Assembly: GCF_018131005.1 (NCBI RefSeq)
Contig: NZ_JAFCJK010000004.1
Span: 1-64,000 of the forward strand
From: Bradyrhizobium lablabi
GTDB lineage: Bacteria; Pseudomonadota; Alphaproteobacteria; Rhizobiales; Xanthobacteraceae
Direction of reading: 5' to 3'
Length of the DNA: 64,000 bases
Shown here one piece after another: positions 34,124 to 42,830 of the stretch (positions within the stretch are counted from its first letter, which is position 1; the number at the start of each line of letters is the position of its first letter). The notes beneath the pieces are model-generated. The model made no database searches. It saw nothing but the letters and a program-made list of their open reading frames with translations, and was not told where the DNA came from. The translations under genes and the position numbers were made by a program.

Positions 34124-34968
34124 GTCAGTTGCCGAAGCCGGACACAGCGCAACTGCGGGCGAAATACCCTGAATTGTTTGACCGGCCCGCCTCTGCGCGG
34201 CTCGCAACACCGGTGATGATCGTACTGGCGCTCGCGATCTTCGTGTTCGGACTGGTCGATCTCGACTTCTCGCCGTCGAAGCTGATCTCGGGGATAAGCC
34301 AGCTTGGCTGGATCACCATGTTGATGATCCCGCCAAATCCCGGTTCGTCGCTTCCGCTCTACATGCAGGCGCTCGGCGAGACGCTGTCGATCGCGCTGCT
34401 CGGCACCACGCTCGCGGCGATCCTGGCGCTTCCGATCAGCCTGCTTGCGGCGCGCAACATCATTCACTCGAATTTCATCCGCTTCCCGGTACGCCGCTTC
34501 CTCGATTCGATCCGCGGCGTCGATACGCTGATCTGGGCGCTGGTCTGGATCAACGTCGTCGGTCTTGGCCCGTTCGCCGGCGTACTGGCAATCATGGTTT
34601 CGGATTTCGGTGCCTTTGGAAAGCTGTTCTCGGAGGCGATCGAAGCTGCCGACAAAAAGCAGGTCGAGGGCATCCGCGCTTCCGGCGGCAGTGCGCTGCA
34701 TGAGATCCGTTTTGGCCTGGTGCCGCAGGTGCTGCCGGTAATCGCCGGGCAGGTGCTCTATTTCATCGAGTCGAACACACGCTCGGCCACCATCATCGGG
34801 ATCGTCGGCGCCGGCGGCATCGGCCTGCAGCTTGCCGAGCAGATCCGCGTGCTGGAGTGGCAGAAGGTTTCTTTCCTGATCCTGATGATCCTGGTCGCGG
34901 TCGCCGCGATCGACCTCATCTCAAGCAAGCTCCGCTTTGCCATCATCGGACAAAGAGCGGTGCCCTGA
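34120..34968 (+). CDS. phnE: Phosphonate ABC transporter permease 2
   Basis: A 282-residue second PhnE permease. It has a helix at about residues 27-45 (VMIVLALAIFVFGLVDLDF), GETLSIALLGTTLAAILALPISLLAARN, RGVDTLIWALVWINVVGLGPFAG, the EAA loop EAIEAADKKQVEGIRASGGSALHEIRFGLVPQV and GIVGAGGIGLQL. Two PhnE subunits form the heterodimeric channel in many rhizobial phosphonate importers. It closes the phnCDE1E2 operon and converges on phnF. Confidence 0.93.
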   Translation: MSQLPKPDTAQLRAKYPELFDRPASARLATPVMIVLALAIFVFGLVDLDFSPSKLISGISQLGWITMLMIPPNPGSSLPLYMQALGETLSIALLGTTLAAILALPISLLAARNIIHSNFIRFPVRRFLDSIRGVDTLIWALVWINVVGLGPFAGVLAIMVSDFGAFGKLFSEAIEAADKKQVEGIRASGGSALHEIRFGLVPQVLPVIAGQVLYFIESNTRSATIIGIVGAGGIGLQLAEQIRVLEWQKVSFLILMILVAVAAIDLISSKLRFAIIGQRAVP

Positions 34969-34979
34969 CAAGTTTCCTT

Positions 34980-34997
34980 GCCCCGCTCTCGCGGGGC
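34980..34997. terminator. Hairpin between convergent phnE2 and phnF
   Basis: GCCCCGC and GCGGGGC form a 7-bp stem with a TCTC loop 12 nt after the phnE2 stop and 14 nt after the phnF stop. It probably serves both transcripts. Confidence 0.55.
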
Positions 34998-35010
34998 GAG
35001 GGAGCTGAGC

Positions 35011-35736
35011 TCAACCATTCTCCACCAGAAACTCCACCCGCTCCGCGGCAAAGCGCGAACGTTTCGTCACCAGCGGCTTGTCCGAAGGGTCGACGTCGGT
35101 GGCGTCGACGACCAGCACCGGGCGACCCAGCGCAAGGTCGAGCCGCGCGGCGTCGGTGGCATCTGCAATCGCGGCGGTGATCCGGGTCGAGGAGCGCCGG
35201 TAGTCCCTGACTCCATAATGGGCCAATAGCTTGGTCATCGAGCGGACGTTGCCAAACACGCTGCCGGCATCGGGAAAGCGTTCTGCCGACAGCCAGGTGG
35301 TGGAGACGCAGATGGGCATGCGGTCTGCAAGCCGCACCGATTCGATCCGGATCAGCCGCGCGCCGGTCTTCAGTCCGAGTTCGCGCGCGATCTCGCGGGT
35401 GGCGATTTCGTCGCAGGCATCGATCAACTGGCCGCGCGGCTCATGGCCGCTGGCGCCGACGATCTCCGAGAACCGGGTGCGAGAGCGCAGCGGGTAGGCC
35501 AGGCGCTGCGCCTCGACATAGGTGCCGCTGCCGCGCTCGGCGCGCACCAGGCCGCGTTCGGCTAGCGCGGCGAGCGCCCGCCGTACGGTGTGGCGGTTGA
35601 CCCGGTATGTCTCGGCGATCTCCACTTCGCCCGGCAGTTTTGTACCCGCGGCAAAGCGACCGTCGGCGATGCCGCGCTCGATGCCGTCGGCAACTTGCCG
35701 CCACAGGGCGACACCGGAACTCTCCTCCACGCTCAT
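35011..35736 (-). CDS. phnF: Phosphonate operon repressor, GntR/HutC family
   Basis: PhnF is the GntR/HutC-type repressor of C-P lyase genes. The 241-residue protein has an N-terminal winged helix (IERGIADGRFAAGTKLPGEVEIAETYRVNRHTVRRALAALAERGLVRAERGSGTYV) and a C-terminal UTRA ligand domain (RTRFSEIVGASG and SVRLADRMPICVSTTWL). It is divergent from phnG, and a perfect 12-bp inverted repeat lies in the gap. The ligand is likely a phosphonate or phosphate ester. Confidence 0.93.
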   Translation of the reverse strand: MSVEESSGVALWRQVADGIERGIADGRFAAGTKLPGEVEIAETYRVNRHTVRRALAALAERGLVRAERGSGTYVEAQRLAYPLRSRTRFSEIVGASGHEPRGQLIDACDEIATREIARELGLKTGARLIRIESVRLADRMPICVSTTWLSAERFPDAGSVFGNVRSMTKLLAHYGVRDYRRSSTRITAAIADATDAARLDLALGRPVLVVDATDVDPSDKPLVTKRSRFAAERVEFLVENG

Positions 35737-35764
35737 GGCGTGCTGGTACCCAGAAATCTTCGGT

Positions 35765-35782
35765 TTGTCACGAAACAGTCAT
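35765..35782 (+). promoter_or_regulatory. PHO-box-like site for the phnG-N operon
   Basis: TTGTCAC-GAAA-CAGTCAT is a 7-4-7 repeat resembling the PhoB box, 60 nt before the phnG start and just upstream of the PhnF operator candidate. Activation by PhoB and repression by PhnF would meet here. Confidence 0.5.
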
Positions 35783-35794
35783 GGCGTTCGGCTA

Positions 35795-35824
35795 CCAAGT
35801 TGTCTATTAGCATAGACAACTTGG
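35795..35824. promoter_or_regulatory. PhnF operator candidate
   Basis: CCAAGTTGTCTA (35795-35806) and its exact complement TAGACAACTTGG (35813-35824) flank the 6-nt spacer TTAGCA. GTNTAGAC-type inverted repeats are typical of HutC/PhnF regulators. It lies between phnF and phnG, so it can control both. Confidence 0.8.
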
Positions 35825-35841
35825 ATCGGGCAAGGCGGCTC

Positions 35842-36300
35842 ATGACTTCGACCGTGCGGAACAAGGAAGCGCAGCGCAAGGCAGCGATGACGGTGCTGGC
35901 GCATTCCGGCGCTGCCGAGATCGCCGAGCGTCTCGCTGAAGTCGCGGTGCCCGCGCATGAGAACTTGCGCGAGCCGGAGAACGGCCTCGTCATGGTGCGC
36001 GGCCGCATCGGCGGCGACGGCGCGCCGTTCAATCTCGGCGAGGCGACGGTGTCACGCGCCGCGGTGCGTCTCGCAAGCGGCGAGGTCGGCTTCGGGTACA
36101 CGCTCGGCCGCGACAGGCGGAAGGCGCAGATGATCGCGCTGTGCGATGCGATGGTGCAATCGGCGGACTTCTCCGGCGCGGTGGAGGCGAAGGTGATCGC
36201 GCCGCTGCGAGCGGCCATGATCGCCGAACGCAACCGCAAGGCCGCGGAGACGGCGGCGACGCGGGTCGATTTCTACACGATGGTTCGCGGCGAGGGGTGA
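35842..36300 (+). CDS. phnG: C-P lyase core subunit PhnG
   Basis: PhnG is a core subunit of the C-P lyase complex (PhnG2H2I2J2) that acts with PhnI in attaching alkylphosphonate to ribose triphosphate. The 152-residue protein has PENGLVMVRGRIGGDGAPFNLGEATVSRAAVRL and GYTLGRDRRKAQMIALCDAM, typical family segments. The ATG at 35842 follows the PhnF operator by 17 nt, so the leader is short. First gene of phnGHIJKLMN. Confidence 0.94.
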   Translation: MTSTVRNKEAQRKAAMTVLAHSGAAEIAERLAEVAVPAHENLREPENGLVMVRGRIGGDGAPFNLGEATVSRAAVRLASGEVGFGYTLGRDRRKAQMIALCDAMVQSADFSGAVEAKVIAPLRAAMIAERNRKAAETAATRVDFYTMVRGEG

Positions 36301-36304
36301 TGTG

Positions 36305-36913
36305 ATGACGACGGTTGCCGAACTGCCTGCTGGCTTTGCCGACAAGGTTTTGTCGGCGCAGTCGACCTTCCGCTCGGTGATGGATGCGATGGCGCGCCCC
36401 GGCAGCGTGCAGCGCATCACGGCTGCCGCGGGGATGCCCGCCGGCGTGATGCGCGGCTCGGCTGCGATCGCGCTGACCCTGTTCGATCACGACACGCCGA
36501 TCTGGCTCGATGCTGCGATGTCGGCGACATCGGATGTCGCCAAATGGCTCAAGTTCCACACCAGTGCGCCCGTGATCGCGGATTCCTCGATTGCCAGCTT
36601 CGCATTGATTGGGGAAGCGAACGATCTTCCATCGCTCGATCGCTTCGCCTTCGGCAGCAATGAATATCCGGATCGTTCGACCACGCTGATCCTGCAGGTC
36701 GACAGCCTGGCGCAAGGTCCAACCTTTGAATTGAGGGGCCCCGGCATCGACGGCGCTGCGCTGCTGCAGGCGATGATCCGGCCGCGCGACCTGTTCGAGC
36801 GGCTCTCCGTCAACGAAACCCTGTTCCCGCGTGGCATCGATGTGGTGCTGGTCCATGACGACCGCATCGTCGCGATTCCTCGTAGCACGCGGCTGGTCGC
36901 AAGCGGAGCGTAA
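36305..36913 (+). CDS. phnH: C-P lyase core subunit PhnH
   Basis: PhnH is a core subunit with a degenerate PLP-transferase-like fold that binds PhnJ in the complex. The 202-residue protein has FRSVMDAMARPGSVQRI, LTLFDHDTPIWLD, the GPGIDGAALL loop and LFPRGIDVVLVHDDRIVAIPRSTR, all typical. The ATG at 36305 with GAGGGG seven nt upstream is chosen over a GTG one codon earlier. It is four nt after the phnG stop. Confidence 0.94.
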   Translation: MTTVAELPAGFADKVLSAQSTFRSVMDAMARPGSVQRITAAAGMPAGVMRGSAAIALTLFDHDTPIWLDAAMSATSDVAKWLKFHTSAPVIADSSIASFALIGEANDLPSLDRFAFGSNEYPDRSTTLILQVDSLAQGPTFELRGPGIDGAALLQAMIRPRDLFERLSVNETLFPRGIDVVLVHDDRIVAIPRSTRLVASGA

Positions 36914-36916
36914 GAG

Positions 36917-38020
36917 ATGTATGTAGCCGTCAAGGGAGGCGAGCGCGCCATCGAGAATGCCCACCGCCTGCTCGCTCATGAGCGGCGCGGCGATCGCGAT
37001 GTACCGGAAGTGTCGCTGTCGCAAATCGCCGAACAGCTTTCGCTCGGCGTCGACCGTGTCATGACCGAAGGTTCGCTCTATGACCGCGAACTCGCAGCGC
37101 TTGCGATCAAGCAGGCGCGCGGCGACATGATCGAGGCGATCTTCCTCGTCCGTGCCTTCCGCGCCACGCTACCGCGCTTCGGCGCTACCGAGCCGGTCAA
37201 CACCGGCGAGATGCAGGTGCGCCGGCGGATCTCCTCCACCTTCAAGGATATTCCGGGCGGCCAGATTCTGGGTCCAACGTTTGACTACACCCATCGCCTG
37301 CTCGATCCGCAGCTTGCCGAAGGATTTGTGCCGGAACAGCCGGTGACGTCGGAGGCAGCACAGGCGGCGATGCCGCGCGTCACCGATATCCTCGGCCGCG
37401 ACGGCCTGATCGAGCGGTCGCCGGCCGCGGACGCCGACGCGGTGGTCGGAGATCTCACGCGCGAGCCGCTGAGCTTTCCGGCCGACCGCGATCTGCGACT
37501 GCAGAATCTGGCCCGCGCCGATGAGGGCTTCTTGTTGGCGCTCGGTTATTCCTCGCAGCGCGGCTATGGCCGCAACCATCCCTTTGCCGGTGAGATCCGG
37601 TTCGGCGAGGTCGAGGTCGAGTTCTTCGCGGAGGATGCCGGCTTTGCCGTGCCACTCGGATCGATCGCGCTGACCGAGTGCCAGATGGTCAACCAGTTCA
37701 GGGGCTCGGCGACCGAAGCGCCGTGCTTCACCCGCGGCTATGGCCTCGCCTTCGGGCAGAGCGAGCGCAAGACCATGTCGATGGCGCTGGTCGACCGCTC
37801 CTTGCGGGCGCGCGAGCTCGGCGAGGAGGCCAACGCGCCGGCGCAGGACGAGGAATTCGTGATGTCGCATTCCGACAATGTGCAGGCGACCGGCTTCGTC
37901 GAGCACTTGAAGCTGCCGCATTATGTCGACTTCCAATCCGAGCTTGGCCTGTTGCGCAAGCTGCGCAAGGAATTCGCCGAGGCCAATGAGGCTCCTGACA
38001 TGCAGGAGGCCGCGGAATGA
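36917..38020 (+). CDS. phnI: C-P lyase core subunit PhnI
   Basis: PhnI is a nucleosidase-like core subunit. With PhnG, PhnH and PhnL it makes ribose 1-phosphonate 5-triphosphate from ATP and phosphonate. The 367-residue protein has MYVAVKGGERAIENAHRLL, RRISSTFKDIPGGQILGPTFDYTHRLLDP, TREPLSFPADRDLRLQNLARADEGFLLALGYSSQRGYGRNHPF and HSDNVQATGFVEHLKLPHYVDF, all PhnI signatures. It overlaps phnJ by 4 nt. Confidence 0.95.
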   Translation: MYVAVKGGERAIENAHRLLAHERRGDRDVPEVSLSQIAEQLSLGVDRVMTEGSLYDRELAALAIKQARGDMIEAIFLVRAFRATLPRFGATEPVNTGEMQVRRRISSTFKDIPGGQILGPTFDYTHRLLDPQLAEGFVPEQPVTSEAAQAAMPRVTDILGRDGLIERSPAADADAVVGDLTREPLSFPADRDLRLQNLARADEGFLLALGYSSQRGYGRNHPFAGEIRFGEVEVEFFAEDAGFAVPLGSIALTECQMVNQFRGSATEAPCFTRGYGLAFGQSERKTMSMALVDRSLRARELGEEANAPAQDEEFVMSHSDNVQATGFVEHLKLPHYVDFQSELGLLRKLRKEFAEANEAPDMQEAAE

Positions 38021-38901
38021 ACGCGCCGGCTTACAATTTCGCCTATCTCGACGAACAGACCAAACGGATGATCCGCCGCGCGATCCTGAAGGCGATCGCG
38101 ATCCCCGGCTACCAGGTGCCGTTTGCGAGCCGCGAGATGCCGATGCCCTATGGATGGGGCACCGGAGGCGTACAGGTGACGGCGGCGATCCTCGGGCCCG
38201 ATGACGTGCTGAAAGTGATCGACCAGGGTTCGGACGACACCACCAACGCGATCTCGATCCGCAAATTCTTCGGCAAGACTGCTGGCGTTGCCACCACGAC
38301 CGCGACCGCCGAAGCAACCGTGATCCAGACCCGGCACCGGATTCCCGAGGCGCCGCTGCATGCAGGCCAGGTGCTGGTCTATCAGGTGCCGATCCCGGAA
38401 CCGCTACGCTTTCTCGAGCCACGCGAGACCGAAACGCGACGCATGCATGCGCTTGCCGAATACGGACTGATGCATGTCAAGCTCTATGAGGACATTGCCC
38501 GCTTCGGCCATATCGCGACCTCCTATGCCTATCCGGTGAAGGTCAACGCGCGCTATGTGATGGATCCCTCACCGACGCCGAAATTCGACAATCCGAAGAT
38601 GGACAATTGCCCGGCGCTGCAACTGTTCGGCGCCGGCCGCGAGAAGCGCATCTACGCGATCCCGCCGCACACGGCCGTGGTGTCGCTCGACTTCGAGGAT
38701 CACCCCTTCACCCGTTACCGGTTCGATGCGCCCTGCGCATTGTGCGGAGCTGACGGTTCCTATCTCGACGAGATCGTCACCGATGACAAGGGAGGACGGA
38801 TGTTCGTCTGCTCCGACACCGATTTCTGCGAGTCGCGCCAGGCGGCCGGCCATCACGGCACCGAAAGCGCCGCGCCGCACAAGGAGAAGGCGCATGTCTG
38901 A
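38017..38901 (+). CDS. phnJ: C-P lyase radical-SAM subunit PhnJ
   Basis: PhnJ cleaves the C-P bond by radical SAM chemistry, giving alkane and 5-phosphoribosyl 1,2-cyclic phosphate. The 294-residue protein ends with the Cys pattern Cys240-x2-Cys243-x21-Cys265-x5-Cys271 (CALCGADG and FVCSDTDFC), which matches the cluster-binding spacing known for PhnJ. It begins AYNFAYLDEQTKRMIRRAILKAIAIPGYQVPF. Overlaps phnI and phnK. Confidence 0.96.
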   Translation: MNAPAYNFAYLDEQTKRMIRRAILKAIAIPGYQVPFASREMPMPYGWGTGGVQVTAAILGPDDVLKVIDQGSDDTTNAISIRKFFGKTAGVATTTATAEATVIQTRHRIPEAPLHAGQVLVYQVPIPEPLRFLEPRETETRRMHALAEYGLMHVKLYEDIARFGHIATSYAYPVKVNARYVMDPSPTPKFDNPKMDNCPALQLFGAGREKRIYAIPPHTAVVSLDFEDHPFTRYRFDAPCALCGADGSYLDEIVTDDKGGRMFVCSDTDFCESRQAAGHHGTESAAPHKEKAHV

Positions 38902-39691
38902 GCCGACGAGCCTCGACACCGACCAGCCGCTCTTGGTCGCCGAAGGGCTTGCCAAGAACTACGGCCAACTCGCGGCCTGCCGCGACGTCTCGTTCTCGCT
39001 CTATCCCGGCGAGGTGCTGGCGATTGTCGGCGAATCCGGCTCTGGAAAATCGACGCTGTTGCAGCTTCTGTCGGCGCAGCTTGCGCCGAGCGCGGGCCGC
39101 GTGTCCTATCGGATGCGCGATGAGGTGCTGCGCGACCTCGCCGAGCTCGGCGAAGCCGAGCGGCGTTTCCTGTTTCGCACCGATTGGGGCTATGTACATC
39201 AGGATCCCGCGCAAGGGCTGCGCATGGCGGTGTCCGCCGGCGCCAATGTCGGCGAGCGGCTGATGGCGGTTGGCTGGAATCATTACGGCCGCATCCGCGA
39301 CACCGCCTCGGGCTGGCTCGAGCGCGTCGAGATCGATGTCGGCCGCATCGACGACGCGCCACGGACCTATTCCGGCGGTATGCGGCAACGGCTGCAGATC
39401 GCGCGCAATCTCGTCACCGAGCCGCGGCTGGTGTTCATGGACGAGCCGACCGGCGGCCTCGACGTCTCGGTGCAGGCGCGCCTGCTCGATCTCATGCGCA
39501 ACCTCGTCAGCGAGCTCGGTCTTGCCGCCATCGTCGTGACCCATGATCTCGCCGTTGCCCGCCTGCTGTCGCACCGCGTGATGGTGATGAAGGGCGGCCG
39601 CGTCATCGAGACCGGCCTCACCGACCAGGTGCTCGACGATCCCTGCGAGCCCTATACTCAACTGCTCGTTTCCTCGATCCTTCCGCCATGA
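38894..39691 (+). CDS. phnK: C-P lyase ATP-binding protein PhnK
   Basis: PhnK is an ABC-type ATPase that docks on PhnJ. The 265-residue protein has Walker A GESGSGKST, the signature YSGGMRQRLQIARNLV, Walker B VFMDEPTGGLD, and VTHDLAVARLLSHRVMVMKGG. The start ATG, with AAGGAGAAGG upstream, lies inside the phnJ end. There is no membrane partner, as expected, since this is not a transporter. Confidence 0.95.
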   Translation: MSEPTSLDTDQPLLVAEGLAKNYGQLAACRDVSFSLYPGEVLAIVGESGSGKSTLLQLLSAQLAPSAGRVSYRMRDEVLRDLAELGEAERRFLFRTDWGYVHQDPAQGLRMAVSAGANVGERLMAVGWNHYGRIRDTASGWLERVEIDVGRIDDAPRTYSGGMRQRLQIARNLVTEPRLVFMDEPTGGLDVSVQARLLDLMRNLVSELGLAAIVVTHDLAVARLLSHRVMVMKGGRVIETGLTDQVLDDPCEPYTQLLVSSILPP

Positions 39692-39700
39692 GCTAGTCCA

Positions 39701-40399
39701 ATGACCGCGATGATCGACATTGCCAACGCCGAAAAGACCTTCACAATGCACCTGCAAGGCGGGGTTGAGCTGCCCGTGGTGCGCGGCGTCTCTTTTCATG
39801 TCGAGCCCGGCGAATGCGTGGTGCTTTCGGGGCCGTCGGGTGCCGGCAAGTCCTCGATCCTGAAGATGATCTTCGGCAATTACCGTTGCGACGGCGGCCG
39901 GATCGGCATCCGCCACCAGGGCGCGGTGATTGATCTCGCCACCGCAGAGCCGCGACTGGTGCTGAGCGTGCGTCGCTCGACCATCGGCTATGTCAGCCAG
40001 TTTCTGCGCGCGGTGCCGCGCGTGCCGACAACCGACGTCGTCGCCGAGCCCTTGACCGTCAACGGCGTGGCGCGCGAGGAGGCCCGCGAACGCGCAGGCC
40101 GCCTGCTGCGCCGGCTCAACATTCCTGAGCGGCTGTGGTGCCTTCCGCCCTCGACCTTCTCCGGCGGCGAGCAGCAGCGCGTCAACATCGCGCGCGGCTT
40201 CATCTCGGACTTGCCGATCCTGCTGCTTGACGAGCCGACCGCCTCGCTGGACGCCGCCAACCGGGCCGTGGTGGTTGAGCTGATCGCCGAAAAGAAAAAA
40301 AGGGGGGTCGCGATGGTTGCGATCGTCCATGACGACGAGATCCGCCATCTGATCGCAGATCGCATCGTTGATGTGACCTCGTTCGCCGCCGCAGCCTGA
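39701..40399 (+). CDS. phnL: C-P lyase ATP-binding protein PhnL
   Basis: PhnL is the second ABC-type ATPase of the C-P lyase system. The 232-residue protein has GPSGAGKSSILKMIFGNYRCDGG, the Q-loop region IGYVSQFLRAVPRVPTTDVVAEPL, the signature FSGGEQQRVNIARGFI and Walker B LLLDEPTASLD, typical of PhnL. It is ten nt after phnK. Confidence 0.95.
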   Translation: MTAMIDIANAEKTFTMHLQGGVELPVVRGVSFHVEPGECVVLSGPSGAGKSSILKMIFGNYRCDGGRIGIRHQGAVIDLATAEPRLVLSVRRSTIGYVSQFLRAVPRVPTTDVVAEPLTVNGVAREEARERAGRLLRRLNIPERLWCLPPSTFSGGEQQRVNIARGFISDLPILLLDEPTASLDAANRAVVVELIAEKKKRGVAMVAIVHDDEIRHLIADRIVDVTSFAAAA

Positions 40400-40412
40400 A
40401 GGACAGGATGAG

Positions 40413-41567
40413 ATGACTGCCGCGCAAGACACCATCATCGGCAACGCCCGGGTCGTCCTCGCCGATCGCGTGATCGAGCGGGGCTGGGTGGCCATCGCCA
40501 ACGGCAAGATCGCCGAATTCGGCGAGGGCAGCGCGCCCGAAGCGGCCGAGGACGCCGGCGGTGACATGATCATGCCCGGGCTGATCGAGCTGCACACCGA
40601 CCATCTCGAAGCGCACTACGTGCCGCGGCCAAAGGTGTTTTGGGATCCCGTTGCCGCCGTCATTTCCTATGACGGACAGCTTGCGACCTCCGGCATCACC
40701 ACCGTGCTGGATTCGCTCCGCGTCTGGCGCGAGGACGGCGCCGAGGACGTCGATGGCCGGGCCGGCATCTTGTCGGCGGCGATCTCGACGGCGCGCGAGG
40801 AGAATCTGCTGCGCGCCGATCACTTCCTGCATCTGCGCTGCGAAGTGCCGATGCCCGATGTGGTTGCCGAAGCCAAGGAACTGATCGGCCGACCCGATGT
40901 GCGGCTGATGTCACTGATGGACCATACGCCTGGTCAGCGCCAGTTCCGCGACGAGGTAAAGCTCCGCGACTATTACCGTGGCAAAGGCGGCGGCATGACC
41001 GACGCCGAACTCGACGTGCTGTTTGCGCGACGCTTTGACTACCAGAAGCAATATGCTGCGACCAATATGCGCGAGATTGTCGCGCTGGCTCGGCAATACC
41101 GGGTTCCGCTGGCGAGCCATGACGACACCACCGAGGAGAACGTGGCGGATGCCGTCTGCGATCAAGTCGCAGTGGCGGAATTCCCGACCACCATGGAGGC
41201 CGCGCGCGGCCTGCACGCGGCCGGTATTGATGTCCTGATGGGAGCCCCGAACGTGGTGCGCGGCGGTTCGCATTCCGGCAACATCGCCGCCGTCGATCTC
41301 GCCCGCGAGGGGCTGCTTGACATTCTGTCGTCGGACTACATCCCCTCCAGCCTGTTGATGGCGGCGCTCCAGCTGCCTCAGCGCGTGCCGGCGATCAATC
41401 TCGCCTCCGCCGTCCGCACCGTGACCAGAACGCCGGCTGAGGCGGTCGGGCTCACCGACCGCGGCGAGATAGCAGTCGGCAAGCGCGCCGACCTGATCCG
41501 CGTGCACGTCGCTCGCGATCTGCCGGTCGTGCGCAGCGTCTGGCGCGAAGGCGGGAGGGTTGCATGA
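40413..41567 (+). CDS. phnM: Alpha-D-ribose 1-methylphosphonate 5-triphosphate diphosphatase
   Basis: PhnM removes pyrophosphate from the triphosphate intermediate so PhnJ can act. The 384-residue amidohydrolase has IMPGLIELHTDHLEAHYVPRPKVFW with the HxD metal pair, SLMDHTPGQRQFRD, LASHDDTTEENV and [41 protein letters not shown] second PhnM at 29296 lies in the divergent operon. It overlaps phnN by 4 nt. Confidence 0.95.
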   Translation: MTAAQDTIIGNARVVLADRVIERGWVAIANGKIAEFGEGSAPEAAEDAGGDMIMPGLIELHTDHLEAHYVPRPKVFWDPVAAVISYDGQLATSGITTVLDSLRVWREDGAEDVDGRAGILSAAISTAREENLLRADHFLHLRCEVPMPDVVAEAKELIGRPDVRLMSLMDHTPGQRQFRDEVKLRDYYRGKGGGMTDAELDVLFARRFDYQKQYAATNMREIVALARQYRVPLASHDDTTEENVADAVCDQVAVAEFPTTMEAARGLHAAGIDVLMGAPNVVRGGSHSGNIAAVDLAREGLLDILSSDYIPSSLLMAALQLPQRVPAINLASAVRTVTRTPAEAVGLTDRGEIAVGKRADLIRVHVARDLPVVRSVWREGGRVA

Positions 41568-42160
41568 GCGACGTCCCTGTGATCACCGGGCAGCGCGTCA
41601 CGGCGATCGGCCCCGGCCGCCTGGTACTGGTGGTCGGTCCGAGCGGAGCCGGCAAGGATACGTTGCTTGGACTTGCGAGGGCCGCCTGCGTCGAGGATCG
41701 CAACATCGTGTTCCCGCGCCGGTCGATCACCCGCAAGGCCTCGGCATTTGAGGACAATGAGGAAGTGAGCGCAGAGGCGTTCGAGCGCGCGCTCGCGGAC
41801 GGCGACTACGCCATGCACTGGGAGGCTCATGGGCACCGCTACGCGCTGTCGCGGGCAATCGACGACGATATTCGCGCCGGCCGCACCGTGATCGCCAATG
41901 TCTCGCGCACCGTGATAGCGGCGACGCGCCGCGACTATGGCAATGTCACGGTTGTCTCGATCACTGCGCCGCCGGACGTGCTCGCCGCGCGGCTCGCGAT
42001 GCGCGCCCGGGCCAGCGACGGCCAGCTTGCACAGCGGCTGGCCCGCACTGTCGACGAAGCCACGCCGGCGCCGGATTTCACCATCGTGAATTCCGGGACT
42101 GCGGAATACCACGCGCGACAGCTTGTCCGGATCATCAAGGGCGAGCGTTGGGAAAGTTAG
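41564..42160 (+). CDS. phnN: Ribose 1,5-bisphosphate phosphokinase
   Basis: PhnN phosphorylates ribose 1,5-bisphosphate to PRPP, feeding C-P lyase ribose back to nucleotide synthesis. The 198-residue guanylate-kinase-like protein has the P-loop VGPSGAGKDTLL, FPRRSITRKASAFEDNEEVS, the ALHWxAHG-type segment YAMHWEAHGHRYAL, and VTVVSITAPPDVLAARLAMR. The PRPP route implies a cyclic phosphodiesterase and is consistent with a 2H enzyme filling PhnP's role. Confidence 0.94.
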   Translation: MSDVPVITGQRVTAIGPGRLVLVVGPSGAGKDTLLGLARAACVEDRNIVFPRRSITRKASAFEDNEEVSAEAFERALADGDYAMHWEAHGHRYALSRAIDDDIRAGRTVIANVSRTVIAATRRDYGNVTVVSITAPPDVLAARLAMRARASDGQLAQRLARTVDEATPAPDFTIVNSGTAEYHARQLVRIIKGERWES

Positions 42161-42177
42161 TATTGGAGTGTGCGGAG

Positions 42178-42789
42178 ATGTCGGTGATCGAAACGATCGA
42201 GCAGCTCGAGGCGATCTACGGCTTTCCAAACGACGCCTCGACCGTGAAGGTCGCCGCTCGCGTGACGCCGCCCTACCGCGTGCTGATCGAGCAATCGCCG
42301 TTCGCTGCGCTAGCGACCTGCGGGCCCGAGGGCCTTGACTGTTCGCCACGCGGCGATCTGGCGGGCTTCGTGCGCATCCATGACGAGAAGACGCTGATGA
42401 TGCCGGACCGCCGCGGCAACAACCGCTGCGATTCGTTGCGCAACATCGTCCGCGATCCCCGCGTCGCGCTGCTCTTCCTGATCCCCGGCGCAGGCAGCAC
42501 TCTACGCGTGAACGGACGGGCCCATGTGTCGGCGGAGCCAAACCTGCTCGCCACCTTCAAGATGGACGGCAAGACGCCGCGCACGGTCATTGTGATGACC
42601 GTGGAGGAAATGTATTTCCAGTGTGCGCGCGCGATCGTGCGTGCCGATCTGTGGAATCCCGACAGGCGGGTCGATCCAAAGATCTTACCGACGCCGGGCC
42701 AGATTCTTGCCGAAATGAGCGAGGGCGCGGTCGGCGGCGAACAATACGATCGCGAATGGCCCGACCGTGCGCGGCGCACGATGTGGTAA
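42178..42789 (+). CDS. PPOX-class FMN-dependent flavoprotein
   Basis: A 203-residue pyridoxamine-phosphate-oxidase-fold protein (MSMEG_1061-like group). Motifs are FAALATCGPEGLDCSPRGDLAGFVRI, MPDRRGNNRCDSLRNIVRDPRVALLFLIPGAGSTLRVNGRA and CARAIVRADLW. Members bind FMN or F420; the reaction here is unknown. The ATG at 42178 has GGAG nine nt upstream; a TTG ten codons earlier overlaps phnN. It is 17 nt after phnN and ends at a hairpin, so it belongs to the phn operon. Confidence 0.85.
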   Translation: MSVIETIEQLEAIYGFPNDASTVKVAARVTPPYRVLIEQSPFAALATCGPEGLDCSPRGDLAGFVRIHDEKTLMMPDRRGNNRCDSLRNIVRDPRVALLFLIPGAGSTLRVNGRAHVSAEPNLLATFKMDGKTPRTVIVMTVEEMYFQCARAIVRADLWNPDRRVDPKILPTPGQILAEMSEGAVGGEQYDREWPDRARRTMW

Positions 42790-42800
42790 TTGTGAATGCT

Positions 42801-42820
42801 GCGCGGCCCTTTGGCCGCGC
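42801..42820 (+). terminator. Hairpin ending the phnG-N operon
   Basis: GCGCGGCC and GGCCGCGC form an 8-bp stem with a CTTT loop, 11 nt after the PPOX stop, ahead of the convergent small gene at 42831. It likely terminates both. Confidence 0.6.
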
Positions 42821-42830
42821 GAAGTAAAAG

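Noticed and set aside
38777..40597. A 600-codon leftward open frame across phnJ, phnK, phnL and phnM
   Set aside because: It is a shadow of the phn genes. The forward proteins carry Walker and radical-SAM motifs; the reverse frame has none.
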